Below are positions 11,627 through 23,223 of a DNA stretch of 64,000 bases, piece by piece. Made by a program: the position numbers and the translations under genes. The notes below the pieces were generated by a model. That model saw only the letters and a program-made list of their open reading frames with translations, searched no databases and was not told the DNA's origin. How positions within the stretch are numbered: position 1 is the first letter of the stretch; the number at the start of each line of letters is the position of its first letter. Source of the DNA: Adiantum capillus-veneris (Eukaryota > Streptophyta > Polypodiopsida > Polypodiales > Pteridaceae); NCBI GenBank assembly GCA_014529385.2, contig CM043956.1, positions 88,407,221-88,471,220 of the forward strand, read 5' to 3'.

Positions 11627-14039
11627 TGAGGCGGTCCGGGGCGAGCAACAAGAAGAGCGGCCTCTAAACACCCTTCGAGGCTCCCATGCTGCTCAATTGG
11701 GGATGGGGCAAGCACAATCAGAGACAACAACAACCCACAGCCAGAAACCAAACAAGAAAAGGGGCACCACCTAGTTGTAGATGCGAACTAGGACGCACAT
11801 GATATCTCCTTGTACTGAAACGCACAAAGAGAGGGGAATGCAAGATAGCCACATACACCAAACACAAACATTCACCATGCCAGAGAGAGGTAAAGCACAC
11901 AAATCAACTTGAGCAACTCATTCTTAGCCTTAAAGACTAGATGCACACAAAACCTGATGAGAAATAGAGAGAACACACAAAACTTGACCTTGTTGCTAAT
12001 ACACAAATTGTCTTAGGGTCACGGGAGCCCTGTCACCGAGCACCCTTTTACAATTGAAAGTTTTGGCAAACAATTTAACAAGCCCTCAAACCACCAAGCA
12101 TGAAATGGCACAACAAACTTCAAGGACAATATACCTTCAACCACCTGATGAGCCAACTTATCAAGTCAATTTGGAGAGAAGAGTCGTAGTTGTAGCATAC
12201 AATTGCACCCAAAACTATGAATCTTATTTATGGACAAGAGTAGGCTACAAGTGTGATTGCAGAGTATAGTATCACTCCACTCCTCTAGATGGCATAACTA
12301 ACTTCAAGCTTCTCCATGCACCTATGTGTAGTGATGGAATACAGCACTCACAATGCACACACTCTACACAACTAGGCTTGAAGAGTGGCATGTTATGTGT
12401 TGAGAATGGTGTGGTGTAGTGTGATCATGTGATGATTTACAAGGGAGAGAAGGGCTCTATTTATAGGTTTTAGAACCCCCGATTTGGATTAGGCCTAATC
12501 AAGTGTATTTGAAGGAATAAAATATTATGCATATTTTTATTTTTTTTTAATGAGGGTGGGTCTCTCTCGTCCTTTGAGTCACATGGATGTGGACTCAAGG
12601 GAAGAGAATTTTTGAGGATGAAAGGAGAGAGGATTGAGTGAATAATTTGGGAGTGCCTACTCTAGTAGAGGGTGCATTTTACAATAAGGTTAGTGGTTAG
12701 TAATTAGTAATTATCACTAAAAAATATTTACAAAATCATTCAACAAATGGTGAGATATATGATGAGAAAAGTTAGAGAAGGGATGAGCTTGTAAAGAGAG
12801 GTTGAAGCTTTGACATTCACATCTTTACAGCACCGGAAGAAGAAGTGATCAGCATGGCAAAGTAGCGCGTGTCGATGAAGCTATGTTATCTTCAAACCTT
12901 GGAAAAATCATGATAAAATCCTTCATTTGCAGAGGTTATCCTTGGATTTTTACTGATTTTTTTAAGTTCTTTACAAAGCCGAAGAGAGTATGGTAATATG
13001 GACATATATGTAGAGAGAAAGGGGACACATAGGGTGTAGAAATGGAGGATGAAGGCTATGGAGGTGTGAGAGATGTGGCAATGGTGAAGAGGGTGAATTA
13101 GTACATGGGAGTTGCAGGTTTGGGAGTGGGAGGAGTGTGTGTGAAAGAGGAAAATGATAAAGTGGAAGAGGAAGTGTGGCTGCATAGCATGGGCAAACTG
13201 GGGTCCACCAATAAAATCTTATCTCACAGCTCGTAGCTCAAACAAATATGAAACAATTTGAGGTGAAAGTTCAGTTCACTAGCTACAACTTTTTTTTGTA
13301 TCACCTTTTCAAATTCGGGGAGCATGTGATCTTTAAAAATTCAGCAAAACCGACTGTTTTTTCCACTGCACAAAGTCCTTGTGAGGTCTTTCTTTGGATG
13401 ATTCTTTTGAATACCTCCAAGAGTGAGCTCCCCATGGTGCATGCATGCAGTCCACATACCCTTGACCTTATTTGGTAGGTCTATAATTGAAGATATTGTT
13501 GAGATCATGATATAAATGAATAGTACAGCTAAGAAAATCAAATATTGAGGGGTCTAAAAAATATGTACATGTCAAATATAAATAATATAGGTGGAAAAAA
13601 TATAAAGGGGTCAAAATAAATCTCTCATTATAAGTCTACCATAAAAAGATGAATATTTTTGCTGGTCTAATTTATGAGAGTAATAAAGAATAGATGTAGG
13701 AAGGAAAAAATCACAATAGTGAAAAAATATACACATAAATATAACTAGTTTTTTTGGATTTTTGTTAGGATGGAGTTACACCAAAAATAAGAGAAGCTTG
13801 CATGAAATTTATTTTATATGGAATAAAGAGTATGCAAAATGGTAAGAAAAAATATGGTAATGGTGAGTCAATGTGCATAGCATAAATAACACACCATACG
13901 TAGAAATATTTAAATAAATACCAAAATAATTATGAAAATTCCTTTTATTTAGGCTCTATATACAATGAAATATTTATACACAAATGGTCCATAATATTTT
14001 TTATTTTTTTATTTTTTTTATTTTTTTGGCTCAACTAGC
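11627..14039 (-). repeat. 5' LTR of element C, truncated
   Basis: It is collinear with 3423-5704 up to the words GGCTCAACTAGCC at about 14027-14039, where the match stops. The last 170 bases, which would begin the LTR in the direction of transcription, are gone. The following bases (ACAGTAGGGATCC) belong to another LTR family. The shared word TAGCC at the join suggests deletion by short homology. Confidence 0.85.
12457..12466 (-). promoter_or_regulatory. Likely TATA box of element C LTR
   Basis: CTATTTATAG reads CTATAAATAG on the minus strand and is conserved in the other LTR at 4045-4054. It is placed as a core promoter for right-to-left transcription. No start site can be proven from sequence. 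Confidence 0.5.
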
Positions 14040-15404
14040 CACAGTAGGGATCCAAAGGGGGGGCCATCTGCAAAAGATCCATGTGCAAAAATGGGCTAAA
14101 AAGACCCTAAGGTTCAGCCCATTAAGACTTCCAAAATTCAAAGGTTGTGTCCAAAGGGTTAAAGCTTAGGGAGAATTGGATGTTTTGTGTGCTCTCCAAA
14201 GTCAATGCATATCCCTACATGGGAGGGGGCGAGCCCTTCTTCTAGGGGATGAGAGAGAAATCCACACACACACACACACACACACACAGGCTCCCTTTAC
14301 ACAAAGGGAATGAGGGACACATGTCAGCTCCCTAGGCCAGATGCCCACAAGGTGTGCCCAGTTTGTATTGGATGACCCTTGAAGTGGACCAATGAGAATT
14401 AAGATAGAGTAAATCTAGTTTAATTAATTTAAAAACATTTAATAAAAGAAACCAATGAGAATTAGGTCTCCTAGAAGACTATTGGGCAGTCTCCCAAGGG
14501 GTTCAATGAGCATTCAGGAGCCCAATGGTTTTCCTGATTCCTATTGGCCAGGAGGCAAAGGGGTCCAATGAGAGTTTAGTTTAATTATTTAATTACCTAA
14601 AGCTCTCACAAAAGGGGAAAGGCAGACACATGTCAGAAGGCTATCACTTATGCTTCTTAATTGTCATTGGCTTGACTTGGGGAGAGCCAATGAGGGCTCA
14701 ACAAGAGCAAATAGCAAGAGGGCTCGCCCAAGAGAGAGAGGGGACTGATTTTTGCAAGGCATTATCACACACACACTCACACAAGCTCGTGTGTGAAGAA
14801 AGAGAAGACTATCTCTTCCCAAGCTTTAATGGAGAACTCATCACCTACTCCAAGCTTGTGAGATAGAAGCCTACATCAACACTCTCTTGGCAAGAGCCAA
14901 GCTTCAATGCATGCTCATCTCCTCTACCAAGCTAATTTCTAAGCTAAGCTATGCTAATATGAGTGATTATGTGAGGAGATGTACATCTTTCTCGTAAGAT
15001 ACTCCTTCTTCCTCTCAATCTACTCTCATACCCTGCTAGCTCTCACCATCTTCGAAGGTGTGTGAGGTCTTGGGTCTGAGAACGGGGATAATTCAAGTTG
15101 TGTTTGCTAAGTGTTTTGCTTAGTGCATGAGGCAATGTCTCTCTTGATGGGAGAAACCATAATACAAAGACTTTTGGAGGGGGGACCGGCTCCATGAAAA
15201 TCCTGTCCTCAACTGTTGTCATTAGCTTAATTTCTCTCTCTTTTGAAAGTATTGTCGATCCTATCTAACTAGGTGTTATGCTTTTTGTTGCTCTCTCCAC
15301 CCAAGCACTCTTGTTTCTCATTAGGAATCTATTCTAATGAAATGCCCACTATGTTCATGCTCATTTCCGCTACACACAACTTATTTAGGCCATTAAATGT
15401 TACA
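14040..15404 (+). repeat. Solo LTR of the D family
   Basis: From CACAGTAGGGATCCAAAGG to CATTAAATGTTACA this is the reverse complement, in diverged form, of the element D LTR found at 23641-24168 plus 40481-41700. No primer site or interior follows it, so it is a solo or broken LTR. The start is fused to the truncated C LTR. It contains a (CA)n run at 14263-14288. The ORFs inside (14630-14866) show no protein likeness. Confidence 0.85.
14263..14288. repeat. (CA)13 microsatellite
   Basis: An uninterrupted CA run inside the solo LTR. The matching place in the element D LTR (about 41395-41405) has only a short version. Confidence 0.9.
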
Positions 15405-15520
15405 AGTAGTACCCGCACAACAACAAAATAATCCTCCATCCCTTCGAGCCACACTTCTGCATCGCGCTCAACTAGGGCTCCTTACCCTTTGAAAGAGGGA
15501 AGTTTAGCTTGCTTGAGAAG
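15405..15520 (-). pseudogene. Gag scrap of element B
   Basis: On the minus strand the frame reads ERDAEVWLEGMEDYFVVVR, with the D-A-x-x-W-L-x-x-M-E-x-Y-F pattern at the start of a gypsy capsid domain. It is broken by a stop upstream and cut at 15404 by the solo LTR. Its place on the primer-site side of element B fits gag. Confidence 0.6.
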
Positions 15521-15882
15521 TAGCTTTTTCTCTTGAAGAGATGTGTACACCACACTCTGTGCAATATAGATTAAGTGTAACTTTATTGGATACTCTAACT
15601 TTAATCCACTTTAAGGCAAGACTTGATTAGACAATAATACAAACAAAAGATAATATTAATCCAAAATTTATTTATATACACATTATTTGCTACCAAGGTT
15701 GGTAGTATTTAGGTACAAGGATTGTAATGTCTCTATATTTTGAGTTTAGTGACTACAAAAGGATTGGCTAAAGGATCAAAAAAATAAGTTTCTTTTGACC
15801 CTTGAAAGCTACAAGACACACATATGGGTCGAATCCTACCACCATGGATAACTTTTGTAACTTGGTTATAGACCCATTGAGT

Positions 15883-16185
15883 CTAAGATATCTTTTCTCC
15901 TCCCAAGGTAATGGTAGCATCCTGATTCTTAGTACCAATGAAAAGATAAACTTCGATGACTTTTAACTCCTCTGTCCATTGAAGTTTCTTGAGGTTGGTA
16001 TCCATGCACCATATCTTGTCAGCATCGATGGTATAGATTTCTCCAGATGGACTCCAGTTGATGGCCCATCCTCTATGCACCCTTGGGATAGGTGGTGCAA
16101 ACACCCTATCCAAAATCATCACCACCCTTTTTCGAAACTGATAATTTCGTGATTGGCATACATTTTCAAACATGATGGTGAACAC
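15883..16185 (-). CDS. Unidentified ORF in the leader of element B
   Basis: A 100-codon reading frame begins with M-F-T-I-M-F-E-N-V and has a strongly protein-like composition (RKRVVMILDRVFAPPIPRVH, WSPSGEIYTIDADKIWC). It lies between the primer site (16354-16366) and the gag scrap. Past its stop the same frame continues in sense-like fashion to about 15750, so it may be longer and broken. I do not recognise the family. It could be an extra N-terminal part of gag, a captured host exon or a chance ORF. Confidence 0.35.
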   Translation of the reverse strand: MFTIMFENVCQSRNYQFRKRVVMILDRVFAPPIPRVHRGWAINWSPSGEIYTIDADKIWCMDTNLKKLQWTEELKVIEVYLFIGTKNQDATITLGGEKIS

Positions 16186-16353
16186 CTGGAATTTCTGGTA
16201 GGCTGAATGAACATTTTCCTCTACCAGGAAAGTTCAGTCTTCAATACCATATAAAAACTCAAAACAATTTTTCTAGGTTCTTCTATTATTTCAAACATTC
16301 GCATCCTTCAATATTCGAACATCAATCTAAAAATCTCCCCAAGCTTTAACCTA

Positions 16354-16366
16354 GGCTCTGATACCA
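16354..16366 (-). other. Primer binding site of element B
   Basis: On the minus strand TGGTATCAGAGCC stands one base inside the 5' LTR. It is complementary to the 3' end of plant initiator tRNA-Met, the primer for minus-strand DNA synthesis. Confidence 0.9.
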
Positions 16367-16367
16367 G

Positions 16368-18276
16368 TGTGAGGTCCCTGCCCCTTGTCGAGAGGAGCGG
16401 AGTACCTTTGATAGGTCTCCAATCCTGAAAAATAAAAACCAATAGACATTGCCTTAGCTACTACGTAGCCACAGGCATGAACCGTTAGTAAAGGATTGGT
16501 CCTATCTCGCTATGGCGGAGCCTGACCACCACCCTATCTAAAAACTATCTATAATCAATTATACCTAAAAGTATAAATCTTAGAGTGACCAACCTGTGCG
16601 CTTTTTTCCCCATGTTTCAGAAGCACAGCCGGCAAGGTTTGTCTCTTTTAAGATTTATGACTTTAAAAAAACAATTTCTAGCGTTGGAAAGTTACCCGAC
16701 TCCCACTGGGGAAAGTTACCCATTGGGGTATCATTCTCCCACTTTCCACACCGCACTCACCCTACTTTTGTTATCTAATTACTACCACACTATTTAAACA
16801 TACATGTTCCGTTACTTTATTTGTGATACTGGTTCGTTAAAACAACCCTTCCAATAATATTACAAACAATAGTCAAACAAGAAGTCGTCCAATTTTAAAC
16901 CATCAACCCATGGATTAGGTTCTTTTAAGAATCTCTACTGGCGCTATTATGTCCGATCCGTATATATATTATTTATAAAAACCCTTGTCCTCATGAGAAT
17001 CCAATACCGCTCGACAAGTACTCGTTGTGCTAATCTAGACGTACTCCCACCACAGCAACAACGGTGCCAATATGGGCGTCATCCTCACGCCAAGGCAAAA
17101 CAAAACTGGAGTATCCAGCTGGGCTAATCTGGGTGTACTCTCACCTCAGCATCAGCGGTGCCATCCTGGGCGTCATCTCATCACGCCTCGGCAACTACCA
17201 CATAATACCAGCGCTAATAAGTAGAGAGACTTGAGAGAAACCCTATTGAAGGTTTTGGACAAAAATTCTTTCCTATAGCAACCAGTTTAACCAAACAATC
17301 TTTCCTACTTGTCAAACATATGCCGAGTTTCTTGGGGTTAAGCCCCGTGGTTTCGGTCCGTGTTTTCTTTTCATAAGGTAAATAATATATTTCTATGGTC
17401 TCGCATATGCAATGATGCATAACTTGAAACTGCAATACTAACCTGTACCATAGCTCCTATTGATCCGACTGGTGGAGACATAACATGTCCCGCAGGAGTT
17501 CCACCGTTACTTGTACCAGCTTCATGATCATTAACGCCTTGGGTTCGAGCACGCCTTAGAGCCATTTTTTTGTACTTATTAGTCCACTAGAGTTTTTGCT
17601 CTCTTAGTGGTTTGTGGACGCCTTCTCTCTGAGAGAAGTGGCAGCACTTCGTGAGCGCTATAGAGGCAATCTCTATGTCTAAAGTGTGAGCATGGATGCT
17701 CTATTTATAGCAGAAAAGAAAACGTCGAATTTTTTTTCCCAAAAAAGTTATTTTTTTTAAAAAAAAATCTCACAAATCATACCCGCGTTTTTGGTACCCT
17801 TGTGGTGCCCATTAGCTTGACCAATTTGTCATTATTATCAAAAGATAAGGCCACACAGCCTCCTTTCATTAAGATTAGTCAAGACTAGCCTCTCTTTTAC
17901 ATGTGACAGTGTGTCTCACTTTGTCCCCTCCTATGTGAGTCCAGGTGAGTCCATGTGCCTTCATTTGTCATCCGTGTGTATTCTTTTGTCTTTATAATTA
18001 TTTTATTTATTTCCTTAATGATAATTTACTTTACATTTTTAAGTTAAACTTTACAGTAGTAAAAGAAAATTCTACAATAATTAAGTCTTACAATAAGATA
18101 ATTAGTGATTCATATAGCTAAACATGTCAAAATTTTGTAGCATAAATTTTAAATTCTAGGTTTTCTCAGCCTACAATTCATAATTTAAACTCGAATATCT
18201 TAAATAATGAGTGATGGTTAAAAAAATTCAAATGCGTAATAGAACTCGTGTGAAATTCAAAAGTAGAGACCTTCCA
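16368..18276 (-). repeat. 5' LTR of element B
   Basis: It runs from TGTGAGGTCCCTG to GACCTTCCA in plus orientation and matches 313-2297. Differences include small deletions (16701-16725, 17750-17765 and 18050-18090), so the two copies are clearly diverged and the insertion is not recent. Confidence 0.92.
17701..17710 (-). promoter_or_regulatory. Likely TATA box of element B 5' LTR
   Basis: CTATTTATAG (CTATAAATAG on the minus strand) sits in a conserved block that is also present at 1660-1669. Its distance from both LTR ends suits a core promoter. This is an inference from position and sequence only. Confidence 0.5.
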
Positions 18277-18281
18277 CACAA

Positions 18282-18899
18282 TGAGAAGTACATCGCCCTG
18301 ACACTTTACATACAATGTACTTTCTGTTGGGGACTATTACAAAAGCCTTGTTTGACCAAATGAGTGTCAGCTTTCTCATACCAAGCATGAGGAGATTGAT
18401 TTACCCCATACAAAGCCTTCTTACATCTGCACACTTAGTCCTCTTGTCCTTTCTTGAAAAAACCGCGAGGCTGTGTTACATAAACTTCCTCGAATATGTC
18501 ACCATTCAAGAAAGCAGTAACAATGTCTAATTGATGTACATCCCAACCAAAATGAGTTGCCAATGCACATCAAAAATCCACAATAGTCATACAACAAGTG
18601 GGAAGAAAAGTCTCTTCATAATCTATGAACTTTTGATGTGCATAACCATTTGCAACAAATCGAGCCTTATGGCGATTGATCTCACCATCTGGCTTGCGTT
18701 TCAACTTGTAAACCCACTTCATACCAATGTCCTTTTTGCCAAGAGGCAAATCACATAAAGTCCATTTGTCATTTTCTATAAGTGCATCATATTTTGATTG
18801 CATGGTAGTAGTCCAATTTTCTGAATATTGTGCTTCATCAAAAGAGAGAGGTTCCTCAACATCATGTAAGCTAGACATACCCAGAGCACAACATCTCAT
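18282..18899 (-). pseudogene. Reverse transcriptase N-terminal part (element A)
   Basis: The frame from 18899 reads SENWTTTMQSKYDALIENDK, then KWVYKLKRKPDGEINRHKAR, typical of the copia fingers region. After a stop near 18570 it continues with VHQLDIVTAFLNGDIFEEVY, which contains the first catalytic Asp region and TAFLNG. There is one in-frame stop (QED-stop-VC) and a frameshift near 18335, before the break by element B at 18282. The YVDD half is at 1-312. Confidence 0.88.
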
Positions 18900-19003
18900 G
18901 CATAAGATGCATGGTGAGATCCTGAACGAGTACGACTACACAGAGGTGCATCCAATTTACTCTCACCCAATGTATGCACCAGCCATTTTGGCATAGCTCT
19001 AGC

Positions 19004-20120
19004 CTACTCATTTTCAACCCTTTCCTCATCGAGTACATCATGTACATCTGTATCAGTAATAGGCTGAGCTGTAACATATTCGGAAACCCCCATAGGCTGT
19101 ACATTTGCCTCATTGGATCTTACATTCAAACTTCCACCACTGAAAAGAGGCAGCAAAGTGTCATAAATGTCATGTGAGCTTACATAATTGTCTCTAGTAC
19201 ATGACAGCAAGGGATGGACAGAATCTTCCACAAACACTACATCTCGTGAAACCAAAATACACTTTGTTTGCAAATGATACAACCTGTAACCTTTTGTTTC
19301 AGCACTATAACCAATAAAAATAAATTTGATAGCCTTATTATCCAATTTTAAACGCTATGTTTGTGGCACCAAAGCATATGCCAAATAGCCAAAATCACGC
19401 ATGTGCTCAATAGAAGGCTTTCTATCATGCCATGCTTCATATGAAGTAATAGACTGCAAAGCTTTCGTAGGACACCTATTAAGTACATAAGTGGCACACA
19501 TGATGGCTTCAAGCAAAAAAGAATGCGGCAAAGCTTGACTTTTGACCATACATTGTGTCATTTTTGTAAGTGACCTATTTTTTGTCTCAATAACACCATT
19601 TTTCTGAGGTGTATAAGGCACTGTACATTGGTGCTTTATCTCACGACTAGCCAAAAATGCATTAAATTCATGAGACATATACTCCCCCCCTCGATCGGAA
19701 CGGAGGGTGCCCACCGTACATTTTGATACATTTTCATCCATAGCATATAAAAACTTCGGACTTCACTTTAAGAGGAAATGCCCATGCATGCCTGGAGTAA
19801 TCATCAATGAAATTCATGAAGTAAAGTTGATTGCCAAAGGACGGAGTTTGCATGGGCCTACAAACATCACTATGCACAAGCTACAACCTACATGTGGCCC
19901 TAACTGAACCATCCTTTGGAAACTTTGAACATTGCATCTTACCCAAAATAAAACCTTCACAAACATGTTTGGCAGGTGCTTCAAGAGGCAGCAAAGTAGC
20001 AACCATATGAGATTTCTACAAACTCAGCAAACTGGAAAAATTCAGATGACCAAAACGTGCATGCCAAAGTTTTGCATCTAAAATAGTCCTTGAATTTGCA
20101 ACTACATTTGCAAAATTTTG
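19004..20120 (-). pseudogene. Integrase (element A)
   Basis: A pre-integrase zinc region (LWHARFGHLN near 20060) is followed by the core: LVHSDVCRPM with the first Asp, FIDDYSRHAWAF, LRSDRGGEY with the second Asp near 19690, and QKNGVIETKNRS with Glu near 19600. The C-terminal GYSAETKGYRLY region follows at about 19300. In-frame stops lie near 20010, 19900 and 19352. The last open part (19345-19004) is the long variable linker to reverse transcriptase. Confidence 0.9.
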
Positions 20121-20159
20121 ATCACACTTGTCATACGAAATGAGTTTATAAAGCCCACT

Positions 20160-20513
20160 TCACAAAAGGCTAGATGCAACAATTTCATCACCAAAACTAA
20201 GATCATGAATTGTACATCTGTCATCCACAAATTTGAATACAAGTCTAAGTCTAGCAAGTGTCGATACAAACAAAAGATTCTTCTTGATCCTAGTTACATA
20301 AAGTGCACCAACAAGTGTAAAAGAACTACCATTTGCAGCAGTAAGCACGATCTTTCCAACTCTCTGAACCGGATAAGAGGCATTGTTGACACAAGTGATT
20401 GAATTCCCATGAGGGATAGACTTGAGAGAGGTGAACAATTCACGATGTGAGGTAATGTGCTTTGTAGCACCACTGTGAGTCTGCAGCAACTGACATCCAT
20501 GCATCATGGACAA
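20160..20513 (-). pseudogene. Aspartic protease (element A), active-site Asp replaced
   Basis: The frame reads THSGATKHITSHRELFTSL near 20480. In copia elements this motif begins D-S-G-A-T-x-H. Here the first residue is His, so the catalytic Asp is lost, a one-base G-to-C type change from GAC/GAT to CAC. The rest of the domain (GKIVLTAANGSSFTLVGALY, DRCTIHDL) is well kept. Confidence 0.85.
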
Positions 20514-20569
20514 CTGGATTTTAACTCACTCTGCACTAAAATCCCATTCTGCATAAACATCAAGATCAC

Positions 20570-21544
20570 AGTCTCCTTTCACAGAAGACTTAACAATGGA
20601 TGCATTTGTAGTGGAACCAGCGTTTGCAGTGGAACCACCCTCTTTCTTCTTAGCCTCTTTGGCCTTTAACTTAGGAAACTGCTTGATCAATTGATCATTA
20701 GCTTTACAATAACGGCAACCATATTCTTTTTTCCCTTATCACCAAAATTTCCAGAGGAATTGCTGCCAACAGAAGCGTTAGGAAGAGAAGTTTTCCCACT
20801 CGCAGCAGAACCATAAGAAGCGTTTTCATTGCTATTACCACCCTTTCTTTGAGAAGCAATAAAATCCAACGTAGTCCTGTTTTTTTGGGAAATTGACTCT
20901 TGCAACAGCAATGTGCACAATGCATCAAACTTGACAACTTCAAGATTCCTTGGGTCATAAGTCTCCAAGTATTAGCAAAAATCTGGTAAGAATCTGGTAA
21001 GATATCAAAGACAGTCTGCATAAGGGAACTATCTAAAATGACTTCTCCTACAGAAATAAGTTGCTCATTGATATCCTTGACACCAACCAAGGAAAGTGTG
21101 CATCTCATCTTCCTCATGCATATTCTTTGATTCCAGCTCGTTACGCATCAAATCAATTTTAGCCTCATTGCGACTTGCATAGAGACCAACAAAAATATCC
21201 CAAGCTTGTTTTATAGATTTTGCTGAACAATTATGATGAACAATGGTGCACTTCATAGACAACATAATCAATGCATGAGCATGTATATCCTTTACACCCC
21301 AATGAGCTTGTTCTGTTGTAGGCAAAACAACTCTAATAGCAGCAATTCTTGTAGTAGGACCTGCCACATTGTCAACATTGCCTACATCCTGAGAACCAAG
21401 ATATAGATCAATGACCTGCACAATATTCCAGATGCTATTTGACACAAGAACATGTTGCATCATGTAAGCCCACATAGGGTAATTGTCCCCATCCAATCTA
21501 TCATCAACAAACATCTTGAACACATTTGTGTTGTTGTCAGCCAT
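20570..21544 (-). pseudogene. Gag (element A)
   Basis: The likely start is ATG at 21544 (MADNNTNVFKMFVDDRLDGD). The DUF4219/UBN2-like capsid region follows: WAYMMQHVLV, AKSIKQAWDIFVGLYASRNE, then after a frameshift near 21085 LPDSYQIFANTW, and after another near 20965 LEVVKFDALCTLLLQES. A Ser/Gly/Asn-rich stretch leads to a degenerate knuckle (CRYCKANDQLIKQFPKLKAK), whose last Cys is Phe. Gag packages the RNA. Confidence 0.82.
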
Positions 21545-21843
21545 GGAAAATGCCTGCACCTGATGTGAAAACTTCTTAAAATGAGGAGAAATTGAGTGAT
21601 ACTAGCATGTGCTATATAGAACAACCCGCAGTAGACTGTATGGGACCTGTTATGCAGTATTTGGCATTGACAAAAATTATGCACAAAATGATGAAATTGC
21701 CTCTGCAGACCTGGCTATAGTGGAAACGGAGCACACTCGATTTTTTTGTCGACGTGAAAATGCTTGCCAAAGCTCACTAAAATTGGAGAAAGTGAGTAGG
21801 CGTGCTGAAGCTCTTGGTGAATAAGCCCGAGAGGATGCAACCT

Positions 21844-21855
21844 GCTCTGATACCA
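21844..21855 (-). other. Primer binding site of element A
   Basis: GCTCTGATACCA, which is TGGTATCAGAGC on the minus strand, stands two bases inside the 5' LTR. It is the initiator tRNA-Met type. Confidence 0.88.
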
Positions 21856-21857
21856 AT

Positions 21858-22084
21858 TGTTGGAATTAGGGTTGCAGTTAAACACACATAGCTTGGAGAA
21901 GACAAAGGAAGCTCAAGGCACACAATAGAGAGTGTGTTATTTAGTGTGCAATGGAAAGATAGATTGTCCTAGAGTGATGAGTGTATATACAATGCACGGG
22001 GGAAAAAACCTCCTAAAGAGGGAAACAATTCCTCGGTGATCCTAGTGTGTTCACACACATCACTAACACATGTATATGGTAACA
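21858..22084 (-). repeat. 5' LTR of element A
   Basis: It runs from TGTTGGAATTAGGG to ATATGGTAACA (227 bases, TG...CA), a usual size for copia. The D gag frame starts exactly at its right border. The partner LTR is outside the window, so the borders rest on the terminal dinucleotides and the primer site. Confidence 0.75.
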
Positions 22085-23223
22085 ATTTTTGCTCTCCAAA
22101 ATCCATCTTTTTAAAGACAGTGGCTTTGAGATTTATGTCCCAAAGCCTATCTACATATTTATGTATAGATTCATAGGGAGAGAGTTGCAAGCTTTGCCAC
22201 TCAGTGACTACTTTGTCTTTGGCATCAGTAGCCAAAAACTGCTTCATGATGGAAGCTCTTAAATCTTTCCATGTTCATGGGGCTTCACCATTTCCCTAAA
22301 GTCTAGACCACTATTGCCTAGTGGAATTTTGAAAATGCATCGCTACATGGCATAGCTTTGAGGACTCCGTGAAGCCTTCATCTCTAGACGCCGCATTGAA
22401 TTATTGAATGAAGGACAAGACTTTGTCCGTAGCACAAAAGGTTCCATCGTAGGTAAGGAAAGAGACGTTCTTTCCTCCCTCTTTAAACTTCTTGAGCTTG
22501 GATGACCTCTTCCACACGTCATACGATTTTCTATCGCCTCTTATTTTTGGTGGTTCAAAATTTGCACCATCACTTTCTTCAGAGTAAGAGGAATTTTAGG
22601 AGGATGAAAAAGAGGGTCACCTCTTTCTTCCCTAGGTCCTCCTTGTTTGCACCATCACTTTCTTCATAAGAGGAAGAGGATGAAGAAGATGGATAACAGG
22701 GTGACCTCTTTCTCTCCTTTTTCTTCTCTTGTTTTTTGTCATCCCTCTTTGAAGCATGGTATACAGAAGTGTGGGATTCTCCGTTTAGGAGGTGATGGAG
22801 AGGGTTTTTCCCATCGTCTTCATGGAGCCATCTCTATCAAGAGGTGGCACGAGACTCACTTCTTTCTCGTTATTTTGGTGGGGGTTCTTGAGTTCTCCTT
22901 TGGGAAGAAGATGCATCATCAAGTAGTAAATTTTTTAGCCCTTCGTATGGATCCTCTTCGTCTTCCTGAATTGGAGAGAGGCCTCTTTTGCAAGTCTCGC
23001 AAGGAGGCTTTCTAGGTACTCTCTCTTCTTGGTGGGGAGTTTGGAGAATCCCATAAGCACGAAGATACCATTGCACTTCACTTTGGAGGAATGGATTGCC
23101 CATGGCTTGTTGAAGCCTAGAAACAAGGTAGTTAACAAGCATAGGGGCATCATTAGTAGCCTACTCATAAGCAACATCAAAGTTGTCAACATTAATTTCA
23201 TTCTCTTTACTATTGTCAGCCAT
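22085..23223 (-). pseudogene. Gag (element D)
   Basis: ATG at 23223 begins MADNSKENEINVDNFDVAYE. A TAG follows (Gln or similar before), then NYLVSRLQQAMGNPFLQSEV and an acidic/Pro-rich part with repeated stops. The conserved capsid core in 22440-22085 reads AASRDEGFTESSKLCHVAMH, TWKDLRASIMKQFLATDAKD and SPYESIHKYVDRLWDINLKA, clear Retrotrans_gag-type motifs. An internal near-duplicate at 22560-22700 (the words caccatcactttcttc twice) lies in the variable region. The gene ends at the A LTR. Confidence 0.8.

Larger units (their letters stand above)
3423..14039 (-). mobile_element. Ty3/gypsy element C, Tat-like with two RNase H domains
   Basis: LTRs at 3423-5704 and 11627-14039 enclose gag, protease, reverse transcriptase, two RNase H domains and integrase, all on the minus strand. 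A TGGTGCCCCCACC primer site lies against the right LTR and a GGGGGAGGG tract against the left. The second RNase H just before integrase is the hallmark of the plant Tat/Ogre/Retand branch of Ty3/gypsy. The right LTR is cut short at about 14039 and fused to a solo LTR of the D family, so no target duplication can be seen. It sits inside element B, next to the B integrase. Confidence 0.92.
313..18276 (-). mobile_element. Ty3/gypsy chromovirus B, with nested insertions
   Basis: Two long LTRs (313-2297 and 16368-18276) flank a minus-strand interior. The target duplication cacaa is seen at 308-312 and 18277-18281. Next to the right LTR is a TGGTATCAGAGCC primer site, and next to the left LTR a purine tract, so transcription runs right to left. 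Of the element's own genes only a gag scrap (15405-15520) and integrase with chromodomain (2329-3422) remain. Protease, reverse transcriptase and RNase H are missing, so a deletion has occurred. The gap is filled by element C and a solo LTR. It inserted into the reverse transcriptase of copia element A. Confidence 0.92.
18277..22084 (-). mobile_element. Ty1/copia element A (upstream part)
   Basis: From right to left: a 227-bp LTR (21858-22084), initiator-Met primer site, gag, protease, integrase and reverse transcriptase, in copia order (integrase before reverse transcriptase). The element is cut at 18277 by chromovirus B and resumes at 312-1. Its 3' LTR is off the window. It is inserted in the gag of gypsy element D, whose reading frame stops at 22085. 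Many stops and shifts show it is dead. Confidence 0.92.

Noticed and set aside
14040-15404. Possible full D-type element in plus orientation
   Set aside because: No primer site or gag follows the LTR. The next bases belong to gag of B on the other strand.
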